Below are positions 31,401-44,868 of a DNA stretch of 64,000 nucleotides, one piece after another. The notes under the pieces are model-generated. The model had not been told where the DNA came from. It worked only from the letters and a program-made list of their open reading frames with translations, and did no database searches. Each line of letters starts with the position of its first letter. Position 1 is the stretch's first letter. The DNA lies in assembly GCA_039621445.1 (NCBI GenBank), contig CP154956.1, positions 48,217,291 through 48,281,290 of the forward strand. The letters run 5' to 3'. Made by a program: the position numbers and the translations under genes. This stretch comes from Euglena gracilis (lineage: Eukaryota > Euglenida > Euglenophyceae > Euglenales).

Positions 31401-34400
31401 CACTGTGGCTCCCGGCCATCCACGGTGGCAACTGGCATATGCACAGGACGTCCAAGAAAAAGGCAGAAAATCTCAAAGTGGAACACCTGGAATGAGCAAC
31501 GCCGAGCGGCAAATGCCACCGGGAGGCCATCATGAAACAGGCAGCTCGGGCATCCCCTGTTGCGAGATGGAAAACAAACCCAACTGATTAAAGATCGCTG
31601 TTGGGCCCAAGGTCCCACTCCAAGGTGTCTGTAAAGTCCTTCAACTCAAACAAGTTGACTATGCCTTGAGAAAAAAAGAGCAGAGCAGTGGGCTGTCATG
31701 TATGGTGCATGTGTTCATCACGTCATTCCCAAACAAAATAGAAAATAATTCAAGCGCAAACTCAGCTTTCCTGCGTTGACACAAATACCCCAGACATGGA
31801 AGGATTTAAGCATCCATGTTCATTGACTTTGAAAGGTGAGAACCTTGAAAAGATATTGGAAAAGATATTTTGAAAATCCCCAGGGGCAGTGTTTCCTGGA
31901 TCCCCTGTGGTTCAGAACTGGAGAATCAAGGACAATGCCCATGTTCGTTTTGTCAAAGTCAAGAAAATTCAGCCAAAAGATGTATAAAAAACCTCTGGAA
32001 CAGCAACCAGAACATGACTCCCGAAGGACCGTAGTGGGAAGTTTTCCTCCAGGAGGACAAGAAGAAAACCTGCATGTTCCAGAAATTACTTTCCAGAAAA
32101 TACAGAAACGACTTTCAGACACGGTTTGTGGTGTGTGTTGATTCAAGGGGAAAATACTGCACTCCTCTCTCCAGAGGGGACACAACTATATTTGCGTAAA
32201 GAGAGGGATCATCTTAAAACACCTCAGAAGCTGTTCCCATTCGCCTCATTTAATGTCATGAGTAGCGGACATCTCAGACACAAATCTTCTCAAGGAGTTT
32301 ATTCAAAAGTTTTTGTACCTTTCAAATTGGCCCTAAGGAAAAAATGTGCTTTCATGTTTAGGTGGTGGGCACTTTTGAGAGCAATAGAAAAGATCGCTAA
32401 AGCTGAAATGTGTCAGCAGTTGAAATGCAACGGCCTCCGTGGCAAATGCCAACCACTATTCAAACTTTTGGGTTGGCTGTTTTCACGGTCAGGGGTGGAA
32501 ACAACTGTTTGGGAAACGCCACACACATTAAAATCAGCAATATATATTTAATTTCTTAATATATATTTAATTTATATATCCATACATATTTCTTTTTGCT
32601 AAACCACGGCGAAACCTTCATCATGGCATTGCCCTTGACCTCAACTGCGACTGACCAAAGGTTCTTCCAGAATCTGGACAACTGCAAAACCATATGATTG
32701 TTTGAATTACTTATGTTTGGAGAAAAAATACCGTAAGAAATCTTCCAAGTGTGCCTTAGAAATGGGATTTGGGAGCAATGAAGGAAAGTTTTGACCTAAA
32801 AATCGGCACCCCCAGAAATACGGGAAGGCCTGGTAGGGGGCGTCGGACCCCGGGATGGGGTTGGGGGGTCGACCCCTCTAACCACCACCCACGGGATCAG
32901 GCAGAGATAAAATTGGTTCTGAAGGAATTGGTGGTGGACAGTTCTTCATTCATCAGAAGACGTTCCACTCAAAAAAGGCAAATTTCCAGGAGTCCAATCA
33001 TTGCCACCTGCTCAAATAGGCCCTCCAATTTAGGGATAACCCCAATTTGAACAAATGGTGTGCTTGTGTGTGTGTTTGTGTGTGTGTATGTATGTGATTT
33101 GGTGTTGCACTCTCTCTGAGATTGTGTAACACCTCATTCAATCCAAGCAGAGGTGGTGGGAGCGAAAACAGTCCTGAACCCTTGCGAGGGTGTACAAAAT
33201 GATGGGTGCGGAGTAGGAGTGGGTGGAAAAGCCAGAGAACTGTCCCAAACCAGGCTCGAAAGCCAGGCATTGTTGCACAGGCCCCAACACTTGAGGGTCT
33301 GCAGCCATCTCGAAGCTTGGGAGCATCGTCCTCGTCCCCTCGTCCGAGCCCAAGCCACAGGCCAGGGGATTCCTTGAGGACCCCCCCCCCGGGTCAGCTG
33401 GCTGGTCGCCCAGACAGCGACATTGTTTGGAGGGTTCCCCCACCCCCCACCTGCCCCTATATCGAACCCTTGCAAAAACCCCCAAAATGATAACTCAATT
33501 CATTTTATTTCCTGGTGTGGAGGGGGAGTGATCCGGACCCCCCCCCCACCTGCCAGGGTCCGGACCGACCAGGGGGGGGGGGTACCCGGGACCCCCAAAT
33601 TTTCCTACGGGCGCTTTGTGCCGAAAGTTTTTTCCCCGTTTTTTTGTTAACAAATTCTTGCTCAAAAAGTCCCCAAAACTGTACTTTTGGCCGATTTTTT
33701 TGGGGCAAAAATATGTCGGCTCGGCGCGTTGCGTTGCGCCAAAAATAGGTCGTTGGAAAAGGTTGCTGGCTGGGAAAAGGGAGTGGATCGATTGTTGCCT
33801 GGCTTGCCGCCATTATGCCTCCCCTCCTGAACCTCCCCCCCCCCCAGCAGCAAACCAAATGCATGTCGCTTCTTGTCAAATGGACTGCTGATGTCTGCAG
33901 ACAGAAGTCTGTGCGCATGCGTTTGAAAGAAACGACACCTGCAATGCAAAATCCTTTACCCCATACACCCAATTGCCCCGTAGTCTGCCCCGTGCACCTG
34001 GGGCTGAGGGGCAGGGGGACACAGGGGACACAGGCAGGTCGAAAACTGCATTGCAAAAAAACCTGCAAAAGAGCTGCAAAAAAAGCCACAAAGAGCCACT
34101 GTGAATGATGTGAAGAGCTGAAAGTTGTTTTCCAAAAGAAACTTGAGGGACCTGTTATGTGTTTATTTTTGTTGGTTGGTGGAACTGTTTCATCCTTTCA
34201 ACTTAATGTTTTTTGAGGAGGTGGAGCAGCAAATTGTTGTTTTGCTGCAGCTTCTGATTTACACAAGAAGCTGTTTAGTTAGAAAAAGTTTAGTTCCATA
34301 TTCTTCCGTGCCTAAACTTATTCAAAACCAATTATATACGCCATTGAGGTTATTTTTGTGTTCCTGTCTCAACGTCTGTTCAAATGCATGACTTGCAGCT

Positions 34401-34711
34401 GTTCCAATAACACATCTCATGTACTGTAATCCAGTTTGCATCTACGGGTGATGCATGGGCATGCATGCCTTTTTGAGAATGCATGATTATGGACCCAGTA
34501 AGCGCAACGCCAGTTTCAACCCAGGTTGGCCGGGGCCTGGCTCATAGTTGCTGGTTGGGAAAAAAGAGGTGCTGGCTGGCTGGACCCCCCCCCAGGACTC
34601 TGGCAGAAGGAATCCCCTGCCAGGGGTGCCCCCGCCCAGGCCCGGCCCCCGCCGTGGTGCCCGGCGGAGGCCGCCGCTGCGGCCCCCAGCCGGCGGCGCG
34701 GTGGGCCCCGG
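31401..34711. other. intergenic region; mostly unremarkable AT-rich DNA
   Basis: Plus-strand open frames at 31836-32141 and 32126-32551 have no motif and overlap in different frames. The window's AT-richest spot (TATATATTTAATTTC twice) is at 32540-32580. The 33.53-33.75 kb stretch has G/C runs with GGGCGCTTTGTGCCG and CGGCGCGTTGCGTTGCGCC hairpins. A weak exon-like island is listed separately. Confidence 0.5.
33230..33385 (-). other. possible orphan exon, weak
   Basis: A GC-richer island in an otherwise AT-rich stretch between the fucosyltransferase-like gene and the membrane-anchored gene. Two minus frames are open: one reads WLQTLKCWGLCNNAWLSSLV, the other MLPSFEMAADPQVLGPVQQC. The first has the higher third-position GC. 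No convincing acceptor or donor pair was found. It could be a 5' exon of the 29.8-31.4 kb gene. Confidence 0.2.
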
Positions 34712-37700
34712 TCAGTACGAGCCGGACCAGTGGGGCCAGGTGTGGTTGAGCCAGTTGTAGCACGGGGCGCCCCGGGCGAGCCGCACGTTGCAGACGTTGC
34801 CCGCGGGACGCTGCGCCGGCGGGCTGCGGATTGGCCCCCGGCGACGGGCGGTTCGGTGGACGGGTGGTGGGTGGCGGTGGGTGGTGGTAAACGGGGTCGC
34901 ATGGCATCACCGAACGGAGAATCGAATTCATGCGGGCACCCCACGTCACGCAACGCATGCTGCGAAACAACGTTTCTGTCCCAAACGAATCCCGTCGGAT
35001 ACGTGTAATTCAACCGCAGCGTGCTCCACACCAAGCCCAATCCATCCATCCATTACACTGGGAGGTTTGGTTTCGGGGAGGGGGGGGGGGCGGTTCGCAA
35101 GGAGTAGGACGGCAACGCCCCGGCCCCAGTCGATGGAGGACGCCATGTTGCAGATGAACAGCGCGCTGTCCACCATCAGCCAAAAATCCACCAGGAGGCC
35201 GTAGGGTGAGGTCGGCCGGAAGATCCCTGGGCATGGGGGGAAGGGTTGAGGGGTAATGCAGGCAACCCAAACCTCTTTTTGCGAGGTGCTTGGCGTCAAA
35301 GTCTGATCTGAGCCTTGTGTAGGGCCAATGGTTGAGCTTCAGGAAAAGAAGTTTCGTAAATGAAAAAAAAAAGAAAATGGCCATAATTTCCCACTACAAC
35401 AACTTCCTTGGGCTTTTACCAAGACCTGATCAATTTCTTGGGAATGATTGTTCGCAAATTGTTCGGCTGAGTGTGCATTTCTGTTGGTAGGAAACTGCAA
35501 TGTTGCAGCAAAAACATTGTGTGTTGCTTTATTCAAAAAAAAGAGTCCCAGAAAAACAAGTGCCAGACCGGTATGGTAGGACACTGCCCCGTGGGCCATC
35601 AATGCCTTGTCCAACTCGACGCGCTGGCGATCGGTGGCGAGGAATATCTTCTGCCCAGCCACCCCAGCCTCTGCCTGTGCCTCCTCAATGTACGCCCAGT
35701 CCAGCCTGGAACAAAGAGAGGGTTGGCTGGCGAGTAGTTAGCAACCCAGCAGCAGGACAGGCTCAGTCGGTTTCCTTCGCACTTAACGTGTGAAAATGGT
35801 CTTTGCTGATGCAATTGCGCAATCCAAAACATTTCTTTAAAAAAGGTCCTTTTGGGATCGTTTTCGGGCCTGGTTTTAGGAGCGAAGGATGTGTTCCAAA
35901 GCCTTGCGGAAAAAAAAACGCCCATACAGTGTGCCAAAAAAAAATATTCCCCCTCGAGTTTTGTGGGTACTCAAACGAAGCCCCAAAGCCTATGTTGGCC
36001 CATGGGCTGTGGTGATGGTGCGTGCACACCAGCACAGCCCTGTCCCACACAGCAGCACCCCAGGCTCTGCCACAGGCTTTGTGCAAATATGAGACCAAAC
36101 ATATTCAATTCATTCAATTTCAATTTGTTACCCTTGTTGTTTGCCAGCCAAACCCCAGCCCAGGCAAAGGGGCGAGGTGGTCAATACTGGGGTGGGTGGC
36201 TTTTCGGCAAATCGCAAATTGTCAGGCTGAAGCGAGCTGGGGAACTCGAGGAGCATCAAAAAAAAAAAAAGAACGACCGCTGCAGTAACCAAAGCAATGT
36301 GGTCACGCCCAGGGGGTCACCTTCTGCTTTGGAAAAAACCATCTGTCGCTGCACCCACCGCCCCTCCAATGCAGCTGAAACCCCAGAATTTTGGCCAGCA
36401 CGTGCGGCCAAAAACAACCACCCACCACAAATCCTAGGACGCAAATGGCCAGTCGAGTGCCCAAAAAGTGTGGGGGTGTGCGGCCACCCACAAGAACCAA
36501 CCGAGGCAGAGCCAGCAACGTTGAACATCGCATGGAAAGGCCAGCGAGAGGCACACCGGCACTGGCGGAGAATCCGGGCCCGCTGTTGGTCGGAGACGGG
36601 CTGCATCAGCCCCAACCAGGGCGCCGCTCCAGGTCAGGCCCCACCCACCACCACCACCACCACCACCCGAGGTCCGGCTCAGAGGCTGGAACGGTTGGGC
36701 TGGCCGGAAAGAGGCCGTTGGCTGGGTCGCCCTGCCCCGGGAGGGTAGGCCCCTAGCGGTGGCCTGGCCCCAGCAGCTCCTCCAGGCTGCGCTCGCACAC
36801 GGAGTGGCCGGAGGACTTCAGCATGCGGTTGTGCACTGCAGTGTAGGTCGGCGTCTGCAGGATGGTCGCCTTGAAGTGGTCCACCTGAGGGGCAGGGGCA
36901 TGCGACTTGCTTTCGGAGGGACGAGTGCACGGAGGCCCGTTGCAATTCTCAAAAAAGGCCGATTTGTGCAAATGCGTGCACCAACAAAGAAAAAGGCTTA
37001 AACGCGAGTTACATCGCCGAACATTTGCCAGTTTTTTTCCCTCAAGCAATTTTTCCGAACTAAATTTGTCTGTGCCCATCCCTCCCCTGGCAGCGGACCA
37101 GCAGATTCACCACAACAACGCACACCTGACTCCCAAACACCCCCAAAAATAAATCAGTGTGTGGAAATGCACACACCGACCATTTGTGCACATGCGTAAA
37201 CGGATCACATACGTGCACATCGTCCACTTGTGCAATTGCACACATCGACATTATTTTTGCTGTTGTGTGGGTGGCACAGAGTCTTTAACAACAGTGGGGT
37301 AGTGTGGACAGCTTGCCACCAAAAATCCTCCATGGACGTCGTCCTGCGAGATCTCAGATTCTGAGAGAAAAAAACGTTCCATGAGCAGAATCTGATAATA
37401 TGGAAACAAAGCAAATGGGTGACGTCGACATATTTAGTTCCCAGGTTTCTTTCGCTGCAAACATTCCTTAAAATGGTCCGGAAAAAACTGGGTGAATTCA
37501 CCTGGGTGAATTCTGTAAATTGGTCCAGAAATATCTGGGCGATATTTGACTGCCCAATCTTTTCCAACCAAATTTTCTCCATCCCCATGTATACCACTGG
37601 CGCGAACACTGCAGAACGACATTTGGGTACGGCTTTTGCCGCAGTTGGACATGTTGGCCTGAAAATGCACGAGGAGGAAGGAGCAAATTGACAGGGACGG

Positions 37701-40700
37701 ATATAACCTGCGCGGTCGCATTGCTCCAACAAAAAAAAATCGTCCTTACTCACCGACAATGGCAGGTGGATGGAGAATTGGCACATTCCTTTAAAACAAG
37801 TCAAATTTCCGGGTACCTGCGCCAGATGGATGCTGCCAACGTCAAAGACAGACTGCATTCAACCAACCGGGGAGGGGGTCTCAGTGCCCTGAAGTGCCAG
37901 GGCATTCAGGGCTTCTTTTGTTGCTGGATAAATGCTAAAAATGTCATTATTTCTGATATTGTATTGAGGCATGGGTGCTCAGGAGGGAACATGCCTCTTT
38001 CATGCAGGCCATTTTCACATGAAAATCTCAGATTTTTTCGATTGTTTTCTTTTCCTTTGGCTTTCAAGGCGTGCTTATGGGTCCAGGCGTCGAAGCTTCG
38101 TGGTCCCGATCCCGCTTCAAGACCCTCTTGCCAAGTCAACCCCCGTCTGGACCAGAAGGGGTCCCAACCCTGCCCACCACCTGCTTTTTTTATCATACCC
38201 TGGGGGATGCCTGCCTTGGCAGATCCGGCCCCTCTCCAAGGAAGCAGCAGGGCAAAAAGTGCCTGGGCATTTTCGACCGAAGGTGCCGAAAGCCCAAGGC
38301 CCCTTTTTTTGGCCACTTCCTGGTCGACAACAAGGCAGGCACCCCTCAAGGGGTAAGGTGCGGCCAGTCACTTCAATGCGCTGCGGTGCCCACTGCACTC
38401 AGTCATGGAGAGAGCACATGAGAATGCGATATGGCTCTTGAAGACCAAAAAAAATTGCCCCAAAAGTGCACAAATTGCATTTTCGGCCAATTTTGGGGCC
38501 AAAAAAATATCGGCCCGACGCTTTGTGCTGGGTCAAAAATCGGTCCTTGGACCTGGGACACACCATTATTTAGGGAAGGGAGCACAGCAGCCCTGTGGGG
38601 GTCACCCAACTCGGCTTGGTCCAGCATTGCCCAGCATAGTCTGGCAATGCCTTTGAGGCCCCGATGATGTATGCTTACAGACGTTGAAGACACACTGGAA
38701 AAAAATCCAAATATACTTTAAAATTTAAACCCCGGACTGACACTTCTGCTGCAAAAAAATAATGTCTTCATACCTCATGCTGGATGAGAGGACTGGGCTG
38801 CAGAAGGGAGTGGGGTCAGGGACTCGGAGCATAAAGCAGGGAGGGGGAATATACAAGCATAATTTGCATTTTATTGCATAATCCAAATTCCTTGAAATTT
38901 TGCATTTTTTTGCATTGTGGAAAATTTGCGAAAGTCGGATTTTCACATTTTTTTTTGCATATTTCGCCTTTCCAATTTTTTTTCGAGCAATTGCACAGGC
39001 AATTGCTGTAACTAATAGACTAGGCAACTACCAGACCGTTGGAACTTGCATACTGCACATTTTGGACAAAATTCCAATTAACAATATTGCATAATGATAC
39101 AAGTGCATGCAACTGGGTAAACCAATCCAAATAGCCCATAACTAGACATGCTGTGTAAAACTTCCACCCTGGTGCAAAGCGCTGGGCCAAAAGTCCGTCG
39201 TCGGGGGGTATTATTTTTTAAGGCGCAAACTTTCAAACCTTTTATGGTTTTTAAGCGGTTTTTTTAAAATCAGTTGGGTTGGAGCCATAGAATTATGTAG
39301 TTATTACCAAAGAGAGAGGGGGGTGGGCATTTCTCCGGGCATCTTCTTTTCTTCTTTTGAACAACCACCCACCCACAACCCTCTTTGTACCCCCTCACGG
39401 GGTCGACACCCACTCCTGCCTTAAAACCACAAAAATCACCCCAAACAGGGTAAAAGAAATCTGGCTGCTTCGGCCGTGAAAACCCCTTGGTTGAAACCCT
39501 GGCCTGTTTCCAGAAGGGGTCCACCCAAGCATGACAACTCACGTCACACTTCCCAACAGCACAAATCCCTTCTGCAGCCAACTGTGCTTAACGAGTGAAC
39601 TGAATGGACCAGTTCCTTGCACCCCTTTCGTGTGCCTCCCCGAGCAACAATATGGCGCCAACCGAGTGCCGTCCACGGCCACACTTTGCAGCATGTCTGT
39701 TCTATCCTGTTTCTTTTTTATAATAAAAAAAAAAGTGTAGAGTTTGCACTGGGATTCGGGGGAGGGGGGCAGTCAAAATATGCCAAAGCGACCCACAACT
39801 GATGATCCCCACGGCCCTGACTAGGGCAGCTGCGCCCCCTCGGGCAGCAGCCAGTAGGTCTCGGGGAAGTAGATGAGCCACGCCGTGGAGGCCGCCCCCA
39901 GGCCCCGGCAGCACCGCCACCGCCTCCAACCGCCCCTCCGCCCCCCCAGGGATGTATGGGAAGCCTTGGGGGGTCCAGACCATACCATTGCTTAGCGACC
40001 CCCCGGGGGGGGGTCACTTTCCACTCCGAAAAAACCAGTCAGTCACTTTTTTTGGCCAAGCCAGTCAGTCACTTTACCCCCGGGGGGGGGGGTCGGCCAC
40101 TCAGGAAAACCAGTCACTTTTTGGCCTTTCAAGGCCATTTTTGGCCAAAATTTTCTCCGGCGCCTTCGGCGTTGGTTGGCCACTCAGCCACTTTTGGGTG
40201 ATTTCTGGCCTACCCCACCCCCCGGGGGGGGGGGGGTCACGGCCAAAAAACCAGTCAGTCACTCTGAAAAAACCAGCCAGTCACCCCCCCCCGGGGGGTG
40301 GGGTGGGACAGGTGTTAAGCAATGGTCTGGTCCAGACACGCCTTCCCAACATGTGGGGGGGGGGGGCGGACCACCCCACCACTTCCCCCTCAGGAGGGAG
40401 GGAGGGAGGGAGGGTGCTCAAAACCGAAAGGCTTCCCATCCATCCCTGTCTGCCCGCCCCCTCTGTCGCAAGGGTCGCCGGGGGCTGATCGCCGCCAACG
40501 CCACCGCCCTGTGCCCCTGCAGGCGGCGCGTGATGACCGTTTTGGTGCAGCGCGTGTCCCACATCCGGATGAAGCTGGCGTGGGGCCAGCCCTGCCGCCC
40601 GGCCACCCCCAAAGACTGACTGTGTTTTTTTGGAAGTGAAAGCAATCCCCTAGGAGTCAAAATAAGTCACGGTGTGACCCATACTCACCTCCACTTTGAC

Positions 40701-43700
40701 TTACAGTTGATGCTCCTCGTACAATTCGTGAGCGTTTCGCCCAAATCGTTCTCCTGCTTCGGTGATAGTCCCCGGCAGTGGCGGGGCATATGTTTGTGCA
40801 TTTTTTTTTATGCCCAGTGTAACTGCTGGTTTTTCTAAGTTCCTGAAAACTGGAGAAAAACCCAAAACCCATTTCTTAGAGAATCCAAGCAGCTCATGAA
40901 AATGCAAAAATTGCTTTTTTTCTGCCTTCCAAACATATGGGACGACCGTCGCTCAAGCCTTTGGGGACCACACCTCCTAGGGGTCCAGCCTGCATTTTTT
41001 TTGCAATTTTGGGCTTTTGCAGTTTCCATTTTGGTGGGACTTTTCCACCCACTTATTTTGACTCTCCTCCTGGTGGGGTCCCCCACCAATCGAAATGTCT
41101 CTTCTCTGACCGAAGAAGAAAACCCCTCCCCCTCAATTTAGACACCCAAAGTCGGGTCCGGGGGGGTTATTATTTGGGGGGTATTGTTTGAGCTAGATTT
41201 TCAAAAAGCTCCAGACCTGGCAGGCTGCTTTTTTTTGGCAGTTCAAGGATTTTTTTTGGAGTATTTATGGTTTTTTGGAACATTTTCTGACCGAGCTTCA
41301 TTTTTGGTTTTGTGCCATTTTGCCTTTACCGAAGTGCTGATGGGAGGCGTTATCCCTGAGCAGGGGCAGCCGAAGTCGGTCCTCGGTCCTGCCAAAATGT
41401 CCAAGGTGCCAAGCTCCATCCCGGTACAGAGGTAAATTTTGAATGAAATGCCGGAAACAGTTGGCACCATGTTTTCGGGTGCTTTTTTTTCGCAAACAAA
41501 ATATGGTGGAAACACATCTCCCAAAATCAAAGAAACCCACCAAGTTAAAATCTCACCCAGGGGTGTAGCATAGATTGCTTTTCAAGAATAATGATTTGGG
41601 GGGGGGGGGCTGAGTCGACGATGAATAACAGATGTCGAAGGTAACAGTTTCTTGAAATTGGACAAAACCGATGTGTGCCTTGATTATTTCTGGGTGTGAC
41701 TAAGCATACATAAAACTATTTTTTTTTTGTTTAGAATCTTTTAATAATGAGAATGACGCCAAAAACACGAGACAAAACGATAAGGACAGAAAAGTCCGAA
41801 AAAAATCATGTAAGAAACTGCAATGCCCTCCCCTTATTGTATCCTGGGAGCAATTTTGGAGGGGGGGGTTGACAATGGGGGTGCATTGTGGGGGGGGGGG
41901 GCACCTCAAAGGGGGTAACGGCATTTTTTTTGGCCATTTCTTCTTGACACCAAATTCTCCCGATCCGAAAAAAAATATTCTGCCCTTCTTCGGCGGCTAA
42001 ACCAAAGCAAAATTTGTGAGGTTTAAAATGAACCTCACAAACTTAGGAATGTGCACAATCAAAAAAATGTGTGCACATGTGCAAAAGTCATTGTCTGTCA
42101 GCCCCCCGTCTCTGCTAAGATGCAAGGGGGGGACACATCATGGACCCTCAAAAAAACGAGATGCAAAACAACGAAAATATACCCAAATATGCACATCCCC
42201 CGGGATATTCACTTTCTGCTGGAGAAAATAAAATTTCGGCCAGGGGATATTTCTTATTTTGCACAAAATAATCATCTTTTGACCAAAAAGATGCTAAAAT
42301 GAAAAAGAAATTTGACAAGATTTTTGGTCTCGGGAGAAGATCAGGGCCAGAACGAATTTTTCATAGTGAAAATTTTTCCAGCAAAAATCAAAAAACGCTG
42401 GAAAAAAAGCAAAAAAAATTGCAAAAAATTGCAAAAAATGCAAATCTGCCAAAATCGAAAAATGCAAAAAAAACACTGTTTGTGTTCCCCTGTGAGGTGA
42501 AATGTTGGTGGCAGACAGCATTGAATCCAGGGCCTGCCCCGTGTTTTGTCTGGACGGAAACACTCTGCATCTTGGGGAGCTGGATGGGCCTCAAAGAAAT
42601 CATCGCGGAAGGTGTGGCAATACCTGAATGCGCAAAAAAAGTGTATCTCAAATCAAAACACTCGAGAATGGACCGCTCCTCTCCTCCTCTATGAGTTGTC
42701 TACATCAAAGCGTAAATCGAGGCGTGCCAGCCATATCCAAAAACAAAATGACAACAAACGCTAAACAATCAAACGCCTGCATTGGAAAGCGGTTGCACTT
42801 TACAAATTTCAAAGCTTTCCCAGAATGAACTCAGGCCTTTTAAAAAAAATATACTTTTGGTTTGCTCTCCTTTCATCTGCATTAGAAACTCAAGCAAATC
42901 CAACTGCACAGTCTGACAGCATTTCATGTGCTCAACCTCTCGTCAAGCTCATTTCAAAAACTGCTTTGGTAATAATAATGGGACACAGATACAAAAAAAA
43001 AATGCTCTGCAGTGGTTGCGGCACAAAAAAAGAAATTTTCTGGATACACCTACTTCAAATATGCCTCAGCCTGGCAGTGCAAACAAAGCACGAGGCCTAC
43101 CCTTGCTCTGTGAACTTACTGAAATCGTACAGCTCATGGGGCACGATGTACCGCCGGTTGATGACGCCGCGCTTGCGGTCTGGCTCTGCGTGGCCATCAT
43201 CGGTGGTGTTGGGCTCAAAAGGAGGCCCCTATTTCATACCTTGAACGGTAATAGATCCACAGCATTCAACAATACTTTTTCAGGTCTCATTGAGTCCAAG
43301 GTGGGGAAACGTTGGGGTCCATTGCCTGCAAGCTGCCAACCAGCATCTCCCTTTGTTTGGGAATCCCTTGGGCTACGGGAGGGCATGAGGGCAGCTCGCC
43401 CGAAGATTTTGCTCCGAAGGAAGACATTGCCTGAAATTCAGCGCCGTTGAAGGGGAAAAAAGCAAGGGTGGGGAGAACCCCCAATCATCCACACATGGAG
43501 TTTCCCGGATTCCCTTTCAGCCAAGGCCACCGCAGAAAGCGACTACTCCAAAAGGTGCAGGGAGGAGGGGGGGAGATGGGGGAATGATGGCTCGAGAACC
43601 TGCGTTGACGTGTTTTTTTGGGGGTTTTGCCATTCAACAGATTGAGCGCACAGAAAAACTGTCAAAGCGAATGGCCAATTCTTTGCCCGAAAAGGTTGCA

Positions 43701-43834
43701 TTAAAGGTTCCCTTTTGGCTGTAAGTTGCAAGGCTGTGATACGAGTTGTACACAAAATGGCCAACGACCAGGGTCCGGTTCAGCAACTTGGCAATGACAA
43801 ATGCGTTCAGTAAGGCAATCAGTTGATTGCTGTG
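34712..43834 (-). CDS. GDP-fucose O-fucosyltransferase-like protein, about eight exons
   Basis: Such enzymes move fucose from GDP-fucose to a protein or glycan, normally in the ER or Golgi. Exons: 43834-43754 (HSNQLIALLNAFVIAKLLNR then TLVV; this is the N-terminal G..NQ....A..lA..LNRTLV signature; donor GTGTAC); 43213-43120 (GVINRRYIVPHELYDFS, donor GTAAGT); about 40606-40470 (HASFIRMWDTRCTKTVITRR); about 39960-39832 (AWLIYFPETYWLLPEG; needs a one-base shift, see findings); 36884-36801 (VDHFKATILQTPTYTAVHNR, an AVH.R element; acceptor CCCCTCAG); 35705-35569 (DWAYIEEAQAEAG then KIFLATD, the family's flaTD motif; acceptor TTTGTTCCAG); 35226-about 35090 (GLLVDFWLMVDSALFICNMA, the acidic dfW..s..fic region); 34810-34712 (NVCNVRLARGAPCYNWLNHT, TGA). 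Nine kilobases of gene hold about 300 codons. Grouping these exons as one gene rests on order, strand and family logic. Confidence 0.68.
39981..40329. mobile_element. 349-bp MITE, family F, copy D
   Basis: CATACCATTGCTTA to TAAGCAATGGTCTG, flanked by the perfect 8-bp repeat GTCCAGAC (39973-39980 and 40330-40337). Internal CCAGTCAGTCACT words and a CGGCGCCTTCGGCG hairpin. It sits just upstream of the WLIYFPETYWLLPEG exon of the fucosyltransferase-like gene. Joining across the element keeps one frame open (RRVWTPQGFPYIPGG), so it may also interrupt coding sequence. Confidence 0.9.
40700..43119. other. long fucosyltransferase intron
   Basis: AT-rich with A/T and G/C runs. GGGGGGTTATTATTTGGGGGG near 41160 resembles the C-run word elements. 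No coding candidates. Confidence 0.5.
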
Positions 43835-44324
43835 CTGACCATAAGCTGTGGAACGGGGTATGCAATGTCTGACCAGCCTTGAACTCAAACAAACGGACAA
43901 ATGAATGTGGCATTCAATGGACAAATGCATTTAGCAAGTTGCAAGCAGCCACCACTCAGCACTAATTTTGCATCTCCCAAACCCTTGGGGAGTGGGTGCC
44001 CAGACATATGCTGCATCTTGATCCCAAGGTGGTGTGAGCCTTGTTTTCTTGAGCCTGTGTTGGTGGCCTCATTCCAGGGCTTTCACATCCCAAAATCTCA
44101 ATTTTTTGTTTTTTATAAAAAATCCAAATCATATCCCCCAAATTGAATCACCCTGGCTCGTCCACGTCCAACCAAATAATTCCAAGGGGAATATACGTGG
44201 AAGGCAGGTTTAAGGAGAAAAAGGGACAAAAAAACTGTTCACAGAAGCAGTCATTGAAAAATTACCAATCTTTGGCCTCTAACTAACACAGTTGGGTGGG
44301 GCCTTTGGGGAGGGTCTGGTCAAA

Positions 44325-44510
44325 CCCCCGGAGAAGATCAGGGTCAATTTTTCCTTTGCTTCCTTGCACTGCTGAAGTATTTTTGGAAAGCATATTAGTT
44401 TCCCAGCAATCTCTCTGCCCCGTATTTTTCCTCCAGAACATTGTTCCAATTCCTCTTTGAGCAAATGCAAAGCTGTCGCGAAATATTTTCTATGGTCTAT
44501 GGAGGGCATG
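44325..44510 (-). CDS. putative upstream exon, lower GC
   Basis: An open stretch follows a strong acceptor (TTTTCCTGTCTGCAG) and reads MPSIDHRKYFATALHLLKEE followed by a Lys/Glu-rich helical segment and REIAGKLICFPKILQQCKEA. It has no recognisable domain. It lies about 500 bases upstream of the first recognised fucosyltransferase exon on the same strand, so it may be a 5' exon of that gene or the last exon of another gene (an in-frame TAG lies just past the proposed end). Third-position GC is lower than in the left-hand genes, as it is for the 43.8-kb exon. Confidence 0.4.
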
Positions 44511-44868
44511 CTGCAGACAGGAAAACAGATGTCACACACATCACGCGTACAAACAGCACATTTTAATGTGTGGTGAGAAGGACCCGAGCAGAAGAAAGGA
44601 AATTTCCAGGGTGTCTAAAAAAGAAGCCATTCAATACAAAATGAAAGCTGCAATTTCTCAAAAAAAAAAAATAATAGATAAAAATTCTGAAAATCAAAAT
44701 ACCCCAAAATATCCCAAAAATACTTTTTTTCCTCTGTAATTCTTTATTTCCCATAGTTTGGGGCTTGACGTGCATTTCCACCCAAATATGTTTTTTGGGG
44801 GGTGGGTTTAACAAGCCTCCTTCCTCCGGGGTGAGGTGCAGGGTCAGACCGTATGGGGACAAAAAAAA

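Noticed and set aside
31836-32551. Plus-strand frames of 101 and 141 codons
   Set aside because: They overlap in different frames, lie opposite to every supported gene, and show no domain or coding-like third-position bias.
38230-38360. Plus-strand GTPQG followed by GTAAGG, recalling the reverse-transcriptase PQG motif
   Set aside because: Only four residues match, no other RT block is near, and the minus frame is equally open.
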